A stretch of DNA of 64,000 nt from Oxyruncus cristatus. Lineage: Eukaryota; Chordata; Aves; Passeriformes; Cotingidae. The DNA lies in contig VXAY01004091.1 in NCBI GenBank assembly GCA_013399855.1, forward strand, positions 6,447-70,446. The letters are read 5' to 3'. How positions within the stretch are numbered: the stretch's first letter is position 1; every line of letters begins with the position of its first letter. This document shows, piece by piece, positions 1 through 12,953 of this stretch. The notes below the pieces were generated by a model. The model saw only the letters and a program-made list of their open reading frames with translations, made no database searches and was not told the origin of the DNA. The position numbers and the translations under genes were made by a program.

Positions 1-3000
1 CTTTAACTGATATGGGCTTGCTGTGGTTCTCGAAAAATACAGTAACTGGTTAGCTGTCTTACAAATTTGGAAGTGCTAGTCCTTAGTTAAACAGTTGAAA
101 AAGAACTCCTTTTTGTCCTGAGGACAAATGGATGGAATGCTGATAGTGTGGATTATCAATGTTTTCCCTCTGTCCCAAACCCCATTTTTGGAGAGCTTAT
201 TCTCTCATCAAGGCAATAACCTTAAACAGGAATTTTGTCCTTACTTAACACAAGTTCAAAACTGATCTCCTACCTTCTTATACAGATGCTTGGTGTTCCA
301 GTCGAGTGTGAAAAAGCTAGAGCACTTTTAAGTCTAAATGTCCTGGTTAACTCTACAATAGATGGCTTTTGTATACAGTCCCTGAGACTTGTTGTGCCCA
401 TACTATTTTTAGGTTGTGTTTTGCTGGCAAAATATATTTCAAACAATGAATTTGTTGATAATTGATTCTCTAGTTTTATTTTTCTGTTGTTCACTTTTTT
501 TGGTAACCTATCAAGTTCAACTTCTATTATTGACTCATTCACTTCTTGAAAGGAACTTTAAAACCAAAAATAAAATACTTTCTGTGTTGCTGGACTGAAT
601 GATGTGATGTAGTGAGGCAGTGTCCTTGGAAAGACTAGGCAATGCTTTGATCAACAAAACTTTCTCTGGCACCAAATTATGATGGCTGGGGTTTTTTTTC
701 AGAGTCAAGTGAATTTCTAACTTTGACAGTGGCAGTAGGAAGGAGGAGGGGGTGGGGAAGTTAATTATTTTCCACCTCCAAAGAATACAATTGTGAGGAA
801 GGAACTTTCTGATTCACTGCTTCCAGGACAACAGGATGTCAAGATCCATGCTTAATGTAACGTTTTCACTCTGAAGATGGGAGGAGGAAATGGGTTTGTA
901 TTGGTCTCTGCGTGCAACCACTGACTGGGAAGGGTTTGTGTTACGTGTCCTAAAACGAGCCAGAGCACAGGAACAGATTAGGTTTGCAATTTCTGGTGAA
1001 TCTGTTAAATAGAAGACATGCTTGTCAGATGCAAACGTAAATCCGTGAAGAAATATCAGAAATCTTTAAGGTTGGGTACAAAAAAATAAGGCCTTGCATA
1101 CTGCAAGACACTGATACAGATGTGCTTAGTTTATAAGTGACTGGTTGCCTAGTGGGATAGTCACCGTGCACCAAGCTCTTGGACTCTTTATATAATTTAC
1201 AGGTGGTTAGGGGTTTATGAATGTTGTTGAGCAGGAACTACTTCAAGGACATACTAGGAAAAACTCGGAAATAATAGTGTGTCTTAGCTTCTTCCCTCTT
1301 CTAGACATGGGTTTCGCTCTTAGTGCAGTAGGATATCTCAGAGCAGTCACAGGTTAGAAGGAACTGAGGTGCTGTACCGCTGCTCTTCCTCTCCCCTTTT
1401 CTGAAGAGGGAAAATTATTTGCTCTGCTAAAATGTGAGAGGCAGGAGTTCTGATCAGTGCTTTGTCTAAAGGTGCTTGAATCTTTATCTCACTGGGAGGA
1501 CATCAGTCATTACATAGCAGCATATTGTGCTGTGAGTGTGAGTTGCTCTGTTATTTTTGTGAATGAGGTTTCCCTTTTCAAAAGTGTAATTAAGTATTTG
1601 TTGTACAAGGGGGTGACAAAAAGCATTCATATGAGACTCATGGCTCTAAAGGCTTGAGTACTAGGAAAAAAGAGAAAACCTGGGTCCTGATCTGCCAGGT
1701 CTGCAATATTTCTTCTGATGAATTATTTCAGTGAAACTGGAACTGGAGTCCACGTATCCCACTTGCCATGTGAGTGCCCTAACCTCAAAAGGATAAAGTA
1801 TCATGCTAATTCTCCTTCTTTCTAGTTCAGTGAATATTGTAGATGAGATATGGCAGCTTCAACAGCAATGAATGAGTGCACCTCAAGTCTGAGGGTAAGT
1901 GCTCTTTGTTAGGAAGCTCAGGATGTGAGTACAAATCCTTCTGACAGAGGAGAAAGTTCAACTGGTGCCACCCTCATCCTGGGTGAGTGATCTAACCAGT
2001 GGGTGTGGGCAAGAGGGGGAAAGGAGGATGTATTTCAACCCACACATTTTCTGCCAGTGTCTTGCAGAATATAGGGAATATAGTTCATATACCAGGGAAA
2101 GGTATATGAACTCTGAAGAACCAGCCCATAAGACAGCATCTAAAGCCAGGGCAGGCAGGAGAATATTTAATCTTCCACTGTCCAGCAGTGGTGGGGCTTC
2201 AGTTTGAATTCAGCATTGGGCTGCACAGCAGTGAGAAAGCCTTGATGGCAAAAGCGTAGGTGCTCCCTGACCTGACTAGTATCTGAGCAGAACTGCTGGC
2301 AGTTTAGAAGCAGCGTCCACAAGTTTTTTGGCTTCTGAGCTCCTTTGTGGATATAGGCCGCATTTCTGTTGTACACGATAGAAAGTCATCTAGAATAGAG
2401 CAGAGAGTTTGAGGGATCAAAAATAAACTTATAAAACCCTGGTATACAATAGATGGAGATCTTTGGTAAATCAGGAATAATCTCGGTTGAAAGGAGGTTG
2501 ATTTTTGATGGGGTTTTTTTGGACTCAGATAGATGTATGTCTTTGGGTAATAGAGCTAAAGCATGCAGCTGTATTTTGTTTTGGTACAGGAGCAGTGTCA
2601 GACAGCCTAAAGTCCTCAATTTCAGTGTCTCATTTTAGTCACATAAATAAATGACATAACTTTCAAAGGCAATGACCATCTACAGAAACTTTTATTGTAA
2701 GTCCTCGTAGCCCTTCCTTACATCACCTGTCTTCAGACTTGTGTAATATTGGTTACTTTGAGGTTCTGTGAGCCGTGCATCGGTTGGATTCAAATTGCTC
2801 TCTCTTGCTGAGTTCAGACTTTTGTAGACAGCATTTAATGAATTTCCTGTTTTCTAAGCACAGTTGAACATACAGGTCTGTAGAAGTATCAGAAATTCTT
2901 ATTTATGTCGCTCTGAGTAAGAAAGCTTAGGTGATACATAGCTTCAGTATACTGAGCAGAATCTGAATGTGTTCATGTTAAGTACTGGGTTTGGTAATTA

Positions 3001-3044
3001 AGCTTAAAATTTTTCTTAGCCTCCTAACTTCTGTTTTCACCCAA

Positions 3045-3105
3045 AATCGACTGGCTGCCCACGGTCACATAGTCAGGAATGAAGGTGGAGTACTTGATCC
3101 AAGAC
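3045..3105 (+). repeat. MIR-like SINE fragment (weak)
   Basis: The text reads like the central part of a MIR/core-SINE: a 'gactggctgcccacggtcac' stretch, then 'atag', a purine-rich 'gaatgaaggtggag', then 'cttgatcc'. The MIR pattern is 'gacttgcccaaggtcacacagc... gtggcagagc... gaaccc'. Amniote genomes including birds keep old, decayed MIR copies. Only about 60 bases are recognisable, so chance similarity is possible. Confidence 0.35.
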
Positions 3106-6100
3106 AGGCAAAACAGCTGAAAGTCTTGACCTGATACTAAGAATTAACTCCCAGAGAGATTTCCTCTTGCTTTGTTAATTCTCACTGTGGTCCTCAATTT
3201 GACTCAGAGATCTATTATAATCTGTTACATTGCATGCTAGAGTCTTAGGGATGTCTGAAATTTACCTGAGGTTTATAAAAAGCTCTAAGATTCTTTGGAG
3301 AAAAGTACTTTTTAAAATATAACATTATTAGTTTACTTAAACAATAGAAATATGAGTGTGGTTTAACCTTGTTCAAGGATGCATGATTATGGAGGCAAAG
3401 TTAGCATTGGGCAGGATTAATTAATCTATTACCTCAGCTATCCAGAAAAAGATATCCCCTCCAGCTCTAGGGTTTAGAATTATCCCTCTGCTGCTGGAAA
3501 GAGCATCTTCTGCCTTTTCTGCACATAGTGTTATATAAAACTGGACGTCTTTAGGCTGTCACATTTGGATACTGTCATCCTTGAGATCAAGGGTTGGAAG
3601 AATATCCAAAGGATTTCTTAAGCATAATTTCTTTCCACTTAAGTGTATTTATTACTTTTATGTTTATGTGCTGCCTAGGAAAATACTTTATTTTAGCATA
3701 AGAATAATATTTTCCAACCACTGCAGTTTAATTGGGAACTCCTAATTCAGTCTTTCTACAAGAAGAACACTAGGGGAAAAAACAAAAACCCAAGCTCAGT
3801 GTTGGGATAGACTAAAGAGAGGAGTGAAAAATATGAGTGCTATGAGGGACTTTGTCTTCTGGAAAAAGCAAATGCGAGACTAAAGAATGCTTTATATAAC
3901 AGGAGTCTTTTAAGGAAAATAATTTCCAGTGTCAAGAAAATATTGTTACAATGCTGGGGGAGAACAGAAATAGGAAAGGGGGTATGTCACAGCACAAAGG
4001 AAAACAAATCCAACATATAAATATTCATGCATATGATTAATTGGATTTTTTTAAAGTTGTGGCTACACACAGAACTAATTTTCAGTGGAGTTCTGGAATG
4101 TAGATATTTGAAATGTTAATATGCCAATGCATTTCTTGTTCCAACTCTTCTAACTCTAAAGTCTCTGGGAAGATACACATTTGGAAGTCAAATTGGTCAT
4201 CAGATTCTGGCTAGTAGCTGGTAGACATGAATTGATGCTAGGTGAAGTTGTTTGGAAAACAATATTTTCTTAGTAGTTCTGGACTTTTATGAGTGACAAT
4301 TATCTTAAATGCCATTATGAAGCATTCTGAAATGGTTGTTGACTTCCAGGAGTCACCCACTGAAATGCTGCTTACATGTGGCATAGCCACACGTAAAATC
4401 GTGTGAAATCCTGTGCTTGCATATGCTGGCCAGAAGAGTCTAAAAGCTGAGTCTTAGAGTGCCAGTGGCACTTAGGGAGAGAAGGTGTAGCCCTAGCAGA
4501 TGATTCATGGACATGTGATCCTGCATTTATTATTTCTCTGTAACTTCTTTCATTTCAGTTTTGTATCCTGACTGAACCCTTGCGGAGACATATTTCCACA
4601 GCACCTTATTGCAAGGTGTGAAACATCTTCAAAATCCATTGACTTTAATAGTTAGAGGATACTCGACACCCTCTGCAACTGGCTCTTAAATTTGCCTTCT
4701 GCTATATGATTAATCTGTCTAATCATACTTAATATCTACCTGTAGATGGTGTCAGTATGAATGTCCTCTTGGTTTTTATGTGGCCGTGAGGAGAAAGGAA
4801 AAGTGGAGAGATATTTCCAGAAATTACAGTCATTTGTAGGTACTGAAATAATGGCACACACATTTTGTTTCTGTTCTGTTTCGGTAACTCGGTAAATTGT
4901 GTATTGATTATGCTAATACAGCTAGTGTCTCTATTACTTGTCTGCAGAAATTATTCAAACATGTAGATTGAAGATGCACTTGGCAAAGTTACCATCCTAA
5001 GAAAAAGGCTTTTGTGCAAAGATGGCTTTAAATTGAATTACTAATCATATGCTAATGGAAGTTTATAGATCAAGTATTGAATTGTAGGAAATGCGAAGTG
5101 TAAGTTAAAAATATGTATTCTAAACTTCCTATCCCAACAGTCTTAGTTGTTATATTAGGTTTATTTTCACATCTCTCAAGGAATATGTTTTAGGAAGGGA
5201 TAAATCAATAGCAATCTATTTTTATAGTTTATTTTGGGATATGTGGCTTCTCCTGCTTTGTTTAACAAGCTGAAAAGAGGCTCAGGCATCTGGGGCAGTT
5301 ATTTTTTTTTTTCTTTTTCAAAATTTATTAATCTACCTAGATTTGAAGAAAATAGAGTTTTTCAATTATCTTTTGCTTTTATTTTATTATGGTTTGTAAT
5401 AGGTCAGAAACCATAAATCTTAGCCAGAGTTCTCCAAAAAGCATCCCTTTCAGTGAAAATGTACTTTTCCATGTATCTAATTTTATCCATTTCTTTTCTG
5501 TACAAGGTTTTTCCAGGCATCAACCAGAGATGACTTGTGCTCTTCCTTGGGGTGCTAAATCTACAGATTAACTTTTCAGTGAAGGGGAATCCTGGTTAGC
5601 CAGTAGAATATGAATGAGATTTTGCAAGCTAGAAAATCTCTATATGTTTTGTAGTAACTTTATAAAGTAATCTCCCTCCTTTATCAGCTAGCCATGTGTC
5701 ACATGAACAGACTTTAAGGGGTGAAATTCTCAATGATCAGCAGGTGTTGCTGTAGAGCAGTCAGGAGATTAATTGTTTTTAGGACCTGTATATCAAAATT
5801 CCCACAGGTTTTCCTCATTGGGTGTCCTTGATGGTTCTCCATGATTTGTTGGGTTGGTTTGCTTTTTTTTCTTTCTTCCTTTAAAAAGGAATATTTGGTC
5901 TTAATGCTGATGTTCCAGCAGCCTAAGCGTGAGAGGTGCTCTGAACTGTAACCAGGGTTTGCCTTGGACACTGGCTGCACAAAAGCTGAAAAGTCCTAAC
6001 CTCTCACATGAATACAACTTCATTTTAGAGAGAGAGGTTGGAGTTTTTTTTCAGTAAAATTTTAAAATCTGGTATATGTCCAAACCACAAGCTTTTATAA

Positions 6101-6149
6101 TTGGAGATAGAATTGACATGCTGGAATTCTCTTTTCCCTTACTGAGTTG

Positions 6150-6165
6150 TTTTTTTTTTTTTTTT
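6150..6165 (+). repeat. Poly-T run
   Basis: An uninterrupted run of 16 T in intron DNA, followed by four A. It could be the reversed A-tail of an old retroposon or simple slippage; no recognisable element adjoins it. Confidence 0.9.
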
Positions 6166-8096
6166 AAAACTGCTCTCAGGAAGCCTGGTGCCACAGTTGT
6201 GGTGATCTGGTCCTTTCTCGAAATTTTATTACTTGGGGGTTCCTGTTTGTTTTGTTTTGCAAGAGTTGCCCTGAGAAAATATATAGTAAGAAATTGATCA
6301 TTCATTGTTTTAAGGAACACATAAGTTAACTGAGAAATACTTCTTCATCTAAAAAAACAGGTGACCTGTGGACATAAACATGTAGTTAGAGGGACAAGGA
6401 ATATCGTTGCTTTTGTGCCAACATTGTTTAAAATGTATCTAGAAGTGCTGTTTAGCAGTTACATCACTTATTCATATTGGATTCAGAAGGTATTGTTCTG
6501 CTTTCCTGAGGCCTCTGAGGTGACTGTTACATTTTACCTTATACTAGGATGTGGTATATGCTATAATGAAGATAGACATCCCTGTGCACAATTGCAGTCC
6601 TAGAGTATCAATAATTTTGGTGTTTGAATTAATGATAGTGCATACATGCTACTGTTTTATTTGCACATTATCCTTGTAGCTTTTTTAAGTTACATTTCAT
6701 GCTAGTGCTAGAGAAATGTTTTTGCTTAGCAAAATTTAAAGCATCTCTTTATATAGATTCTGTTTAGAGGTGCCTTCCTCTTCTGAAATAAAATGGTGTA
6801 GTTAATGTTTAAGGGAAGTTGGCTGCATGTCACACTACCTTTCATGGTCAGACGAGTTTAACAGTGGTCAGAAGAGCTGAAATAGCACTGAAGTTTTCAG
6901 AATCTGGTTGTGGAAAGGTGCTAAGTGCTAATCAAGAGCTTATCTGATGCTAGCAGCTGTAGCTTACTTAATGTGAGGAATACCCCTGCTAGTTGGAGGA
7001 ATGAGCTAACTTAATGCAAAGTAAAATGAGATGCTCTTTTGTAGGTGATTTGTGCTAATCTAAGATTTCCTTAATTCAGTGGGTTTCGTGGCGTAGTTTT
7101 CTTTTTCCTTTTATCATATTTCCCCTTAAATATGATTTTAATTTTCCTGACAAATAGTCTAGTTGATAACTATTAGCATGTCTCTGTGTCATGGCCTGTT
7201 GTGACCTACTTGGTTCTGTTGTGACTGAGAATACTTAAAGAGATGAAGAACAGTTTAGAGTGATGCTAGCCACAAAGTCAACTGCTTTTATACTTGTTTC
7301 CTTTTTTTAGTGCACTAAAGGCATAGTGGTCAGCCTTTGCTGAGAGCAAACCTCAGTTCTCACAGAATTTTCAGATCCCAAAATAGCAGGGAAGTTGTAA
7401 AATGTTTGGTTTCACAAGGCATATGCTGTTATGTTTTCAAGGTACAAAATTGTGTACCTGGAAACAATTTGTTAGGCAGTATCCATGTTTCTTTTTTTTC
7501 CATTTTAATACATAAAAATGTTTGGTGTAGCTCTCAGTCAGCAGCGTGAAGCTGAGTACATTTCACTGTGCAGTCACTTTTCAGGAGCAGTGAGACATTC
7601 TGGTACTGCAGCTGGTGGCAGTAGACATTCAGGACAGAAAAGCAGGCAAAAATGAACTCTTGCATTTCAGTTTTCATACAATTACAAATGGAGATCTTGT
7701 TTACTTCTCAGCAGATAGCCACTTGGGAATGAGTTATTGAAAAGTTCTTGTTTGGAGACCCCAATTCCATTTTGAAATTTAAGAAATTGTAGAGTTCTTA
7801 AACTGCTTTTCTGGACTGAGTTGTGACATTTATCGTGGTTGAGGACAGCTGATACATCTACAACCCTTAATAAGGTTGATCAATAGGTGCTAATGACCAA
7901 GATGAGATTCCTCTTGAGGGGTGGAAGAGTGGACTCATTTCCAGTTTTAGGGCTGTTCTTAAGAATGCTTTATGGAAATAGATCAACAGCTGATGATAGA
8001 CATACACCGAGTCAGGTTGGGCTGCTGCAGATGTTTCCCTGGGGCTTTCAGGGGGTCACAAAAGATGGTTGTTTTTTTTGGTTTTGTTTCCTTTCC

Positions 8097-8113
8097 TTTT
8101 TTTTTTTTTTTTT
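8097..8113 (+). repeat. Poly-T run
   Basis: An uninterrupted run of 17 T within a wider T-rich stretch that starts near 8069. No adjoining element is recognised. Confidence 0.9.
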
Positions 8114-9711
8114 AATATGGACCAGTTGTCTTCATTATTTTTCTTGCTTTATTAATGAATCTCACTGATCTGTGCTGCCTTAGTGAAAAATCCTTCTATT
8201 TAGGTTAGTTTGTGTTTGACCGCATGTTTCCCAAAACTCAGCTTTTCATGAGCTTTGGCCACTGCTTTCTTTGTCTGACTGGTTTGCTTTAGCTGTGGGG
8301 ACCTCTGGGATGGCTGCTTCAGTGTAACAAAGAAAATCATACAGTATTATCACAGCTGAGGTGCTGGTAACGTCGTGGCTGCAAAATACATGTTCGACTG
8401 AAACAATCAGCTCATAAAATCGTATTTTGTGAAATACTCGACTGACTCCAGGGCTGGGGAAACTTTTATCAGATCTCTGTAGATGAGAAGGGTTTGCTTA
8501 CTAGCCACAGCTCTGGGACAGAGATAAAGATTGTTTAGAGTCCTCCAGAGATTGTACTTGACTCTTGCTAATATATGCACTGTGTTACAAGTTTCTGGTG
8601 TCCTAAGAGTGTCCTTATGAAAACTGGTGTTTTTTTTCTAGAAACTCAGATTCTAGAAACAACCAGTTGTATGAAGCCTTGGGGTTGGCGGAGGAGGAAA
8701 AGAGGTACCTGTGGAGTGTGTATATGTATCTCTTCTTTTGCATATATGTCTAGATTTATATGTGACCCTACGTGTTGCACTCTCTTGTCCCAAGAACCAG
8801 GAAAAATACCTCAAATCTTTCGACTTTAACTCAGTTGCATGATTATTTTTTGAGGTCTGAATTCTTGGGAGTGGAAATGCTGCAGAAGTACAGTCTTTCC
8901 CCTTTCAGCTTTTTCCCCCTGTGGAGGGAGAATGAATTCTTTTCTCTCCGCTGTTCTCTAACTCAAAGAGTTTGGTCTTTGGGAGAATAAAAAGGAAATG
9001 GTTCTGCCTTTTAGCTCTTCCCTTACTTTTGCTTTGGGAGAGTCAATCTTACTTAGGCATAGTATCAGAGCATATGAGAACAGCGCTCTCTAATTTTTCA
9101 AAGTAGCAGCAGAATGGCTCTTGTTAGGTTCACTCACCCAACAAGTTTTGAATAGTGAATCTGACAAGAATTGTATTGTTTTTAGTTCTACTGCTCTGGA
9201 AAGCTGTGAGCCAAGGGAAAGATGCTGGCATGGTGTATACAGTAAAACAGCATGGGGTTAGTTCTCCTTTGCAAGGCTGTCTGCACTGCTGAGATGTTTG
9301 CTACTGAATATAGGATTATTATTATTACTTTTTAAAGCTTATGTATGAATTAGCACACACACCTCTCCCATCTGCCCGGAGAAGGCTTTCTCTTATCTGT
9401 GTGGAGCAAGCAGAATGTTAAAGCTCAGATTTGTTCTCTCATTTAGTTCCATAATCAAATACAGTAAAGTGCATTGAAGACAAATATCCCAGAGGAAATT
9501 TGATTTGTTTTTTTAAGCCATGAAAATGATTTGATCACTCTGTTCTCAGATTTGTAGCTTCCATACAGCAATGTATTCTGTCTTGGTCTGGTCTACACTT
9601 TCGCACTTTGCAGTGCAGCTTTTCTTGCCTGTCTTGTGCAAGCATTGCTGGCTTTCAGAACTGAGGCTGGTGTAAAGATGCTAGAAACACTTCAGCTACC
9701 TACCTAACATC

Positions 9712-9757
9712 TTTTTTTGTTTGTTTTGTTTTTGTTTTGTTTACCTTTTTCTGACAG
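9712..9757 (+). promoter_or_regulatory. ZNF521: T-rich 3' splice site (acceptor) of the candidate cassette exon
   Basis: A long pyrimidine tract built from a TTTTG/TTTG simple repeat (9712-9743) runs into 'taccttttt' and then 'ctgacag', with the AG at 9756-9757. The next three bases are TAG, so the site is a CAG-TAG tandem (NAGNAG) acceptor. In RNA the tract is a run of U-stretches with regularly spaced G, the sort of sequence bound by TIA1, PTB or CELF-type splicing regulators. Use in vivo is inferred, not shown. Confidence 0.6.
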
Positions 9758-9817
9758 TAGAAGAAAATGAAACAGAGGACCATCAGGCAGGTGTGGGACA
9801 CACAGCCGCACAGACTG
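9758..9817 (+). CDS. ZNF521: Candidate 60-nt cassette exon of ZNF521 (partial CDS)
   Basis: This 60-nt block is bounded by a strong acceptor (T-rich tract plus CAG) and a donor 'ctg|gtaatg' at 9817/9818. Read with one base carried from the previous exon (G in the ZNF521 frame), it is open throughout and gives VEENETEDHQ then AGVGHTAAQT, a short acidic, hydrophilic peptide. The last base is again carried over, so the exon is phase 1-1 and can be included or skipped without breaking the frame into the exon at 15388. From memory, human ZNF521 runs ...SLK directly into DPNCKLED, whereas ZNF423, its paralogue, runs ...SVK into VEEGEASDF, so the VEE(N/G)E start looks homologous. The peptide would sit between the N-terminal MSRRKQ-type NuRD-binding motif and the first zinc finger. 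Alternatives are a chance open frame or a decayed exon; transcript support cannot be seen here. Confidence 0.62.
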
Positions 9818-12800
9818 GTAATGCTGAATTCCTTCATTAGTGCTTGCTTACCATTTGACAACAGTGTGAGGGATTTTTGTATCGGGGTGTTTTTGCAATG
9901 CCTGCACTCTTCTTTCTCTGTTTCAGCTTAAAATGCATTCTTGGGGCTTGCAATGGAAAATAACATTCCTCTCCCGTTACCTTTCAATTTCTCGCAATTA
10001 GAAATTCTGCCTTTTGTAGGTCAACCAGCTGAAAGTGAGATGCTTCTAAAGTGCAGCATGCTTTTCTTTTTTTCTCTCTTTTTTTTCTTCTGTTAAAAAT
10101 AATTCTTCTCTACATTCAACACCATTCTATGCCATTTCAGATAAATTTGGTTATTCATTCCGCTTAAACTATTTTTGTATTTGTAAAATATGTGCATAAG
10201 GGTAAATTCTTTTAAGATTGTTTGTATAATTTCTTACCAGTCTGGGATTAATTAAGGGCCCCTTAAAATTAAGTCAGTGAGATTGCGTGGAGAAAAACTG
10301 GTTTTTGAGTCAGGATCACAGGGATAAGTATTGTTAATAATCATGAAGAAACAATCGTTAATTCCCAATAACAGCAAGGACTCTTTTATTTTCTAACACA
10401 GTTCTGAAAATGCAAGAAGTAATTTGTATCTGTCTTTGGTAGTGGTTCCACCAAATTTTATCTAAAGAGAAAGACTGACTCATCTGAATAGTCTTATTCA
10501 TTCAGCTGAGGTCACCTTTTGGTGTAAGGGCTGGCTCCTTAAGGATATTCCTCGAAGGCTAGTCATCTCTGAATATGTGTAGGTAATTTGTTTGAGAGCA
10601 GTTGGAGTTATTCCTCTAAGAAGGTGAAGAATGCAGTTAATTTTTTCTTCACTTAGAAGACTTTATATTTCTCTTGTATGTGTGTCCTGTGGGCTTGTGT
10701 TTGGTGCCTTTTATAGGTTCTAGTGGTTTTGTGCATAAACTAGATTGTCTGAAAAGAGTAAATAAAAGTGAGGGAGTCCCTTGCCTTTTTAATGGGAAAT
10801 TTCTAAAACTCTTCTCGATGTACGTATGCCTCCATTTAGCCATCTGCAAACTTGAAAAAAAACAAACAACTTATACTGCTGTAGGCACATAGAGTTGAAA
10901 AATAGGCAACTGCAAAACGGGAGATCGATATGTCAAGGAATGGCTGCTTTTCTGTTTTTTCTGAAAAATAATTCTCAATGGTTAAGTTGTCTTGCTAGTT
11001 ATTTATTTCCCATCGTGTCCTGTGTTGTTCTCAGTTTGTTTCTAGGCAGGATTTAGCATTCTCTTTTTCTCTATAGGAAGAATGCAGTGCCGATATTAAA
11101 GACAAAAAACCTTATGATAGAGCAAGCAGTACAGAAGGCCTGCACTGTGTACACACTGCCAGAAGTTTTTATAGTAATACTTTGTATCTAAGCTCTGGCT
11201 CTAACCATTAAATGTGCTTTTTATAGAGTACCAAGTTATAATGTAGTGCAGCTACGGCATATTAATCTTACTGCAGAGATTTAATGAGGCAGTTGTTTTG
11301 CGATGGACACTATTGGGAGCAGAGAGCGACAGAGTTTTACTTTACCACTGAGCTGAAGAAATATTCCTTGCCTGGTAATAATTATAACCATGTGATCTAA
11401 GTTTTCCTTTCTTTTGCCAGCACTTTTCCATGCAGAAGTGGCTTGGAAGGAGGTCTACTGCAAGACAGTGAAATGGATTGGAAAGGAGGCTGTTTTCTTG
11501 GTAGTTTGATGTTTTAGTTGTGATTACCTATGGATCCTTGCAACACAGGCAGAAATATGTAAGATGAGGTTCAAGAATATAGACAGTCTTTGCCAGTCCA
11601 CTGAGATGACTTTCAGATATTCATTACTTTTACTTGACTTTTATATGGGTTATAAAAAGTAAATGTGGTGAAACCTCATTTTTACATGGGCAGAATAGAA
11701 TTTCTGCTGGTTGGCCTTAAACCGCTCCCATACTTGAAATTAATTGAAGTCCATGGCTTTATTGCCTCCAACACTTTTAAGCCAATGCAATTTTTCATTT
11801 TCCCCAAAGTTGCAGTTTTATTAGACCAAGTTACAGCAATAACATCCCTTATGAGAAGGAGGAAGAAGGGAAGGGGAGAACCACCTGCCAGGGAACATAG
11901 TAATGAGAAAATCATGCTTCTTTTAATTTCCATTTATAAATAATGTTAACATAATCAAGAACAGAAGACAACTGTTCTTTCTCTTATTTTTTTTTAAGGT
12001 GCCTTAATAGGCTGAATTTATTTCTGTTCCAAAAAATTAACCTTCCTTTCCATGCTAGATATTTTTCAATGGTATCTGCAGGTGGAGACAATGTGTGTGT
12101 GTTGTTGCTGATGTGTATTGAAAAATTTCAGTTGGTGTACGGGCAGCCTCTGAAATAGGGCAGGGAAGTCTCTGGAAATGATGACAATGGTATTTGAAAA
12201 AGTAATCTTACTATGAAGACCATCTTTGCTGAGGAAGTTGCGGCTGTGATTGTTGCAGATACTGGGGAGAAAGAAATGTGGGAGATGAATGACATTCGCC
12301 CTGAAGTCTGTAGGAGAGCATGAGCTTTGAACAAGAAGTTAAGGAGAAAGTAAAGATGAATGCATATTGCATTTATAAAATGGTTTTTTTCTAGTCTTTC
12401 AAAACAGCTGCTCAAATAAGGCAGCTTATCCCCGATTTAAGTAACTATTTAAGATTAGACCAGCTCTTGATGGAAGATATTTGTTGTTGCAACAGAAAAG
12501 CTATCTATTCACAAAGCGTCCAAATGATATTTACTCTCTTTAAATATCTTTTTGTTTTGGTGGTGACATCTCTTCACAGAAGCAGATCACAGTGGAAATG
12601 CATTCATTGAGAGGGGCTGAGACTGCCAGAACTCATTTCACAAAGCTGTCGTAGGCTAAACTCGAACCTAGGTCCCAGAGGGTCCCACTTAAGTGTTGAC
12701 CTAAAAACAAATGTGCCAGTTGGCTAGAGCATGTATTCTAAAGTTGCAGCAGAAGGGAATAAGCTTGACTGACTTCTGTCCCTGTAGAGTTTATATCTGC

Positions 12801-12933
12801 AAATGCAGAAGGAGAAGCAAAACATTATTAGCCTTAAAATGATTCTAATTTTAATAACCGGTCGCTAAGTCTGAAGCTTTAAATTGAGCGATTCTTTAGG
12901 CTTTTGTGCACTAAGGAGTGCATATGTGCCTAC

Positions 12934-12953
12934 GTGTGTGTGTGTGTGTGTGT
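12934..12953 (+). repeat. (GT)n microsatellite
   Basis: Ten uninterrupted GT units in intron DNA. The length is likely to vary between individuals. Confidence 0.95.

Larger units (their letters stand above)
1..9757 (+). other. ZNF521: ZNF521 intron upstream of the candidate cassette exon
   Basis: This stretch has no supportable gene. Open frames are short (about 60-93 codons), AT-biased, and show no recognisable domain on either strand. It is assigned to ZNF521 because the first recognisable ZNF521 exons lie just downstream on the + strand and the exon carrying the start codon is not seen here, so this should be the intron between the first coding exon and the piece at 9758. The contents I can name are a weak MIR-like fragment near 3045-3105 and T-runs at 6150-6165 and 8097-8113. 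Otherwise I see nothing definite. The window edge cuts the intron, so its 5' end is unknown. Confidence 0.75.

Noticed and set aside
10252..10266. Palindrome TTAAGGG-C-CCCTTAA
   Set aside because: Seven-base arms in 64 kb are expected by chance, and no context suggests function.
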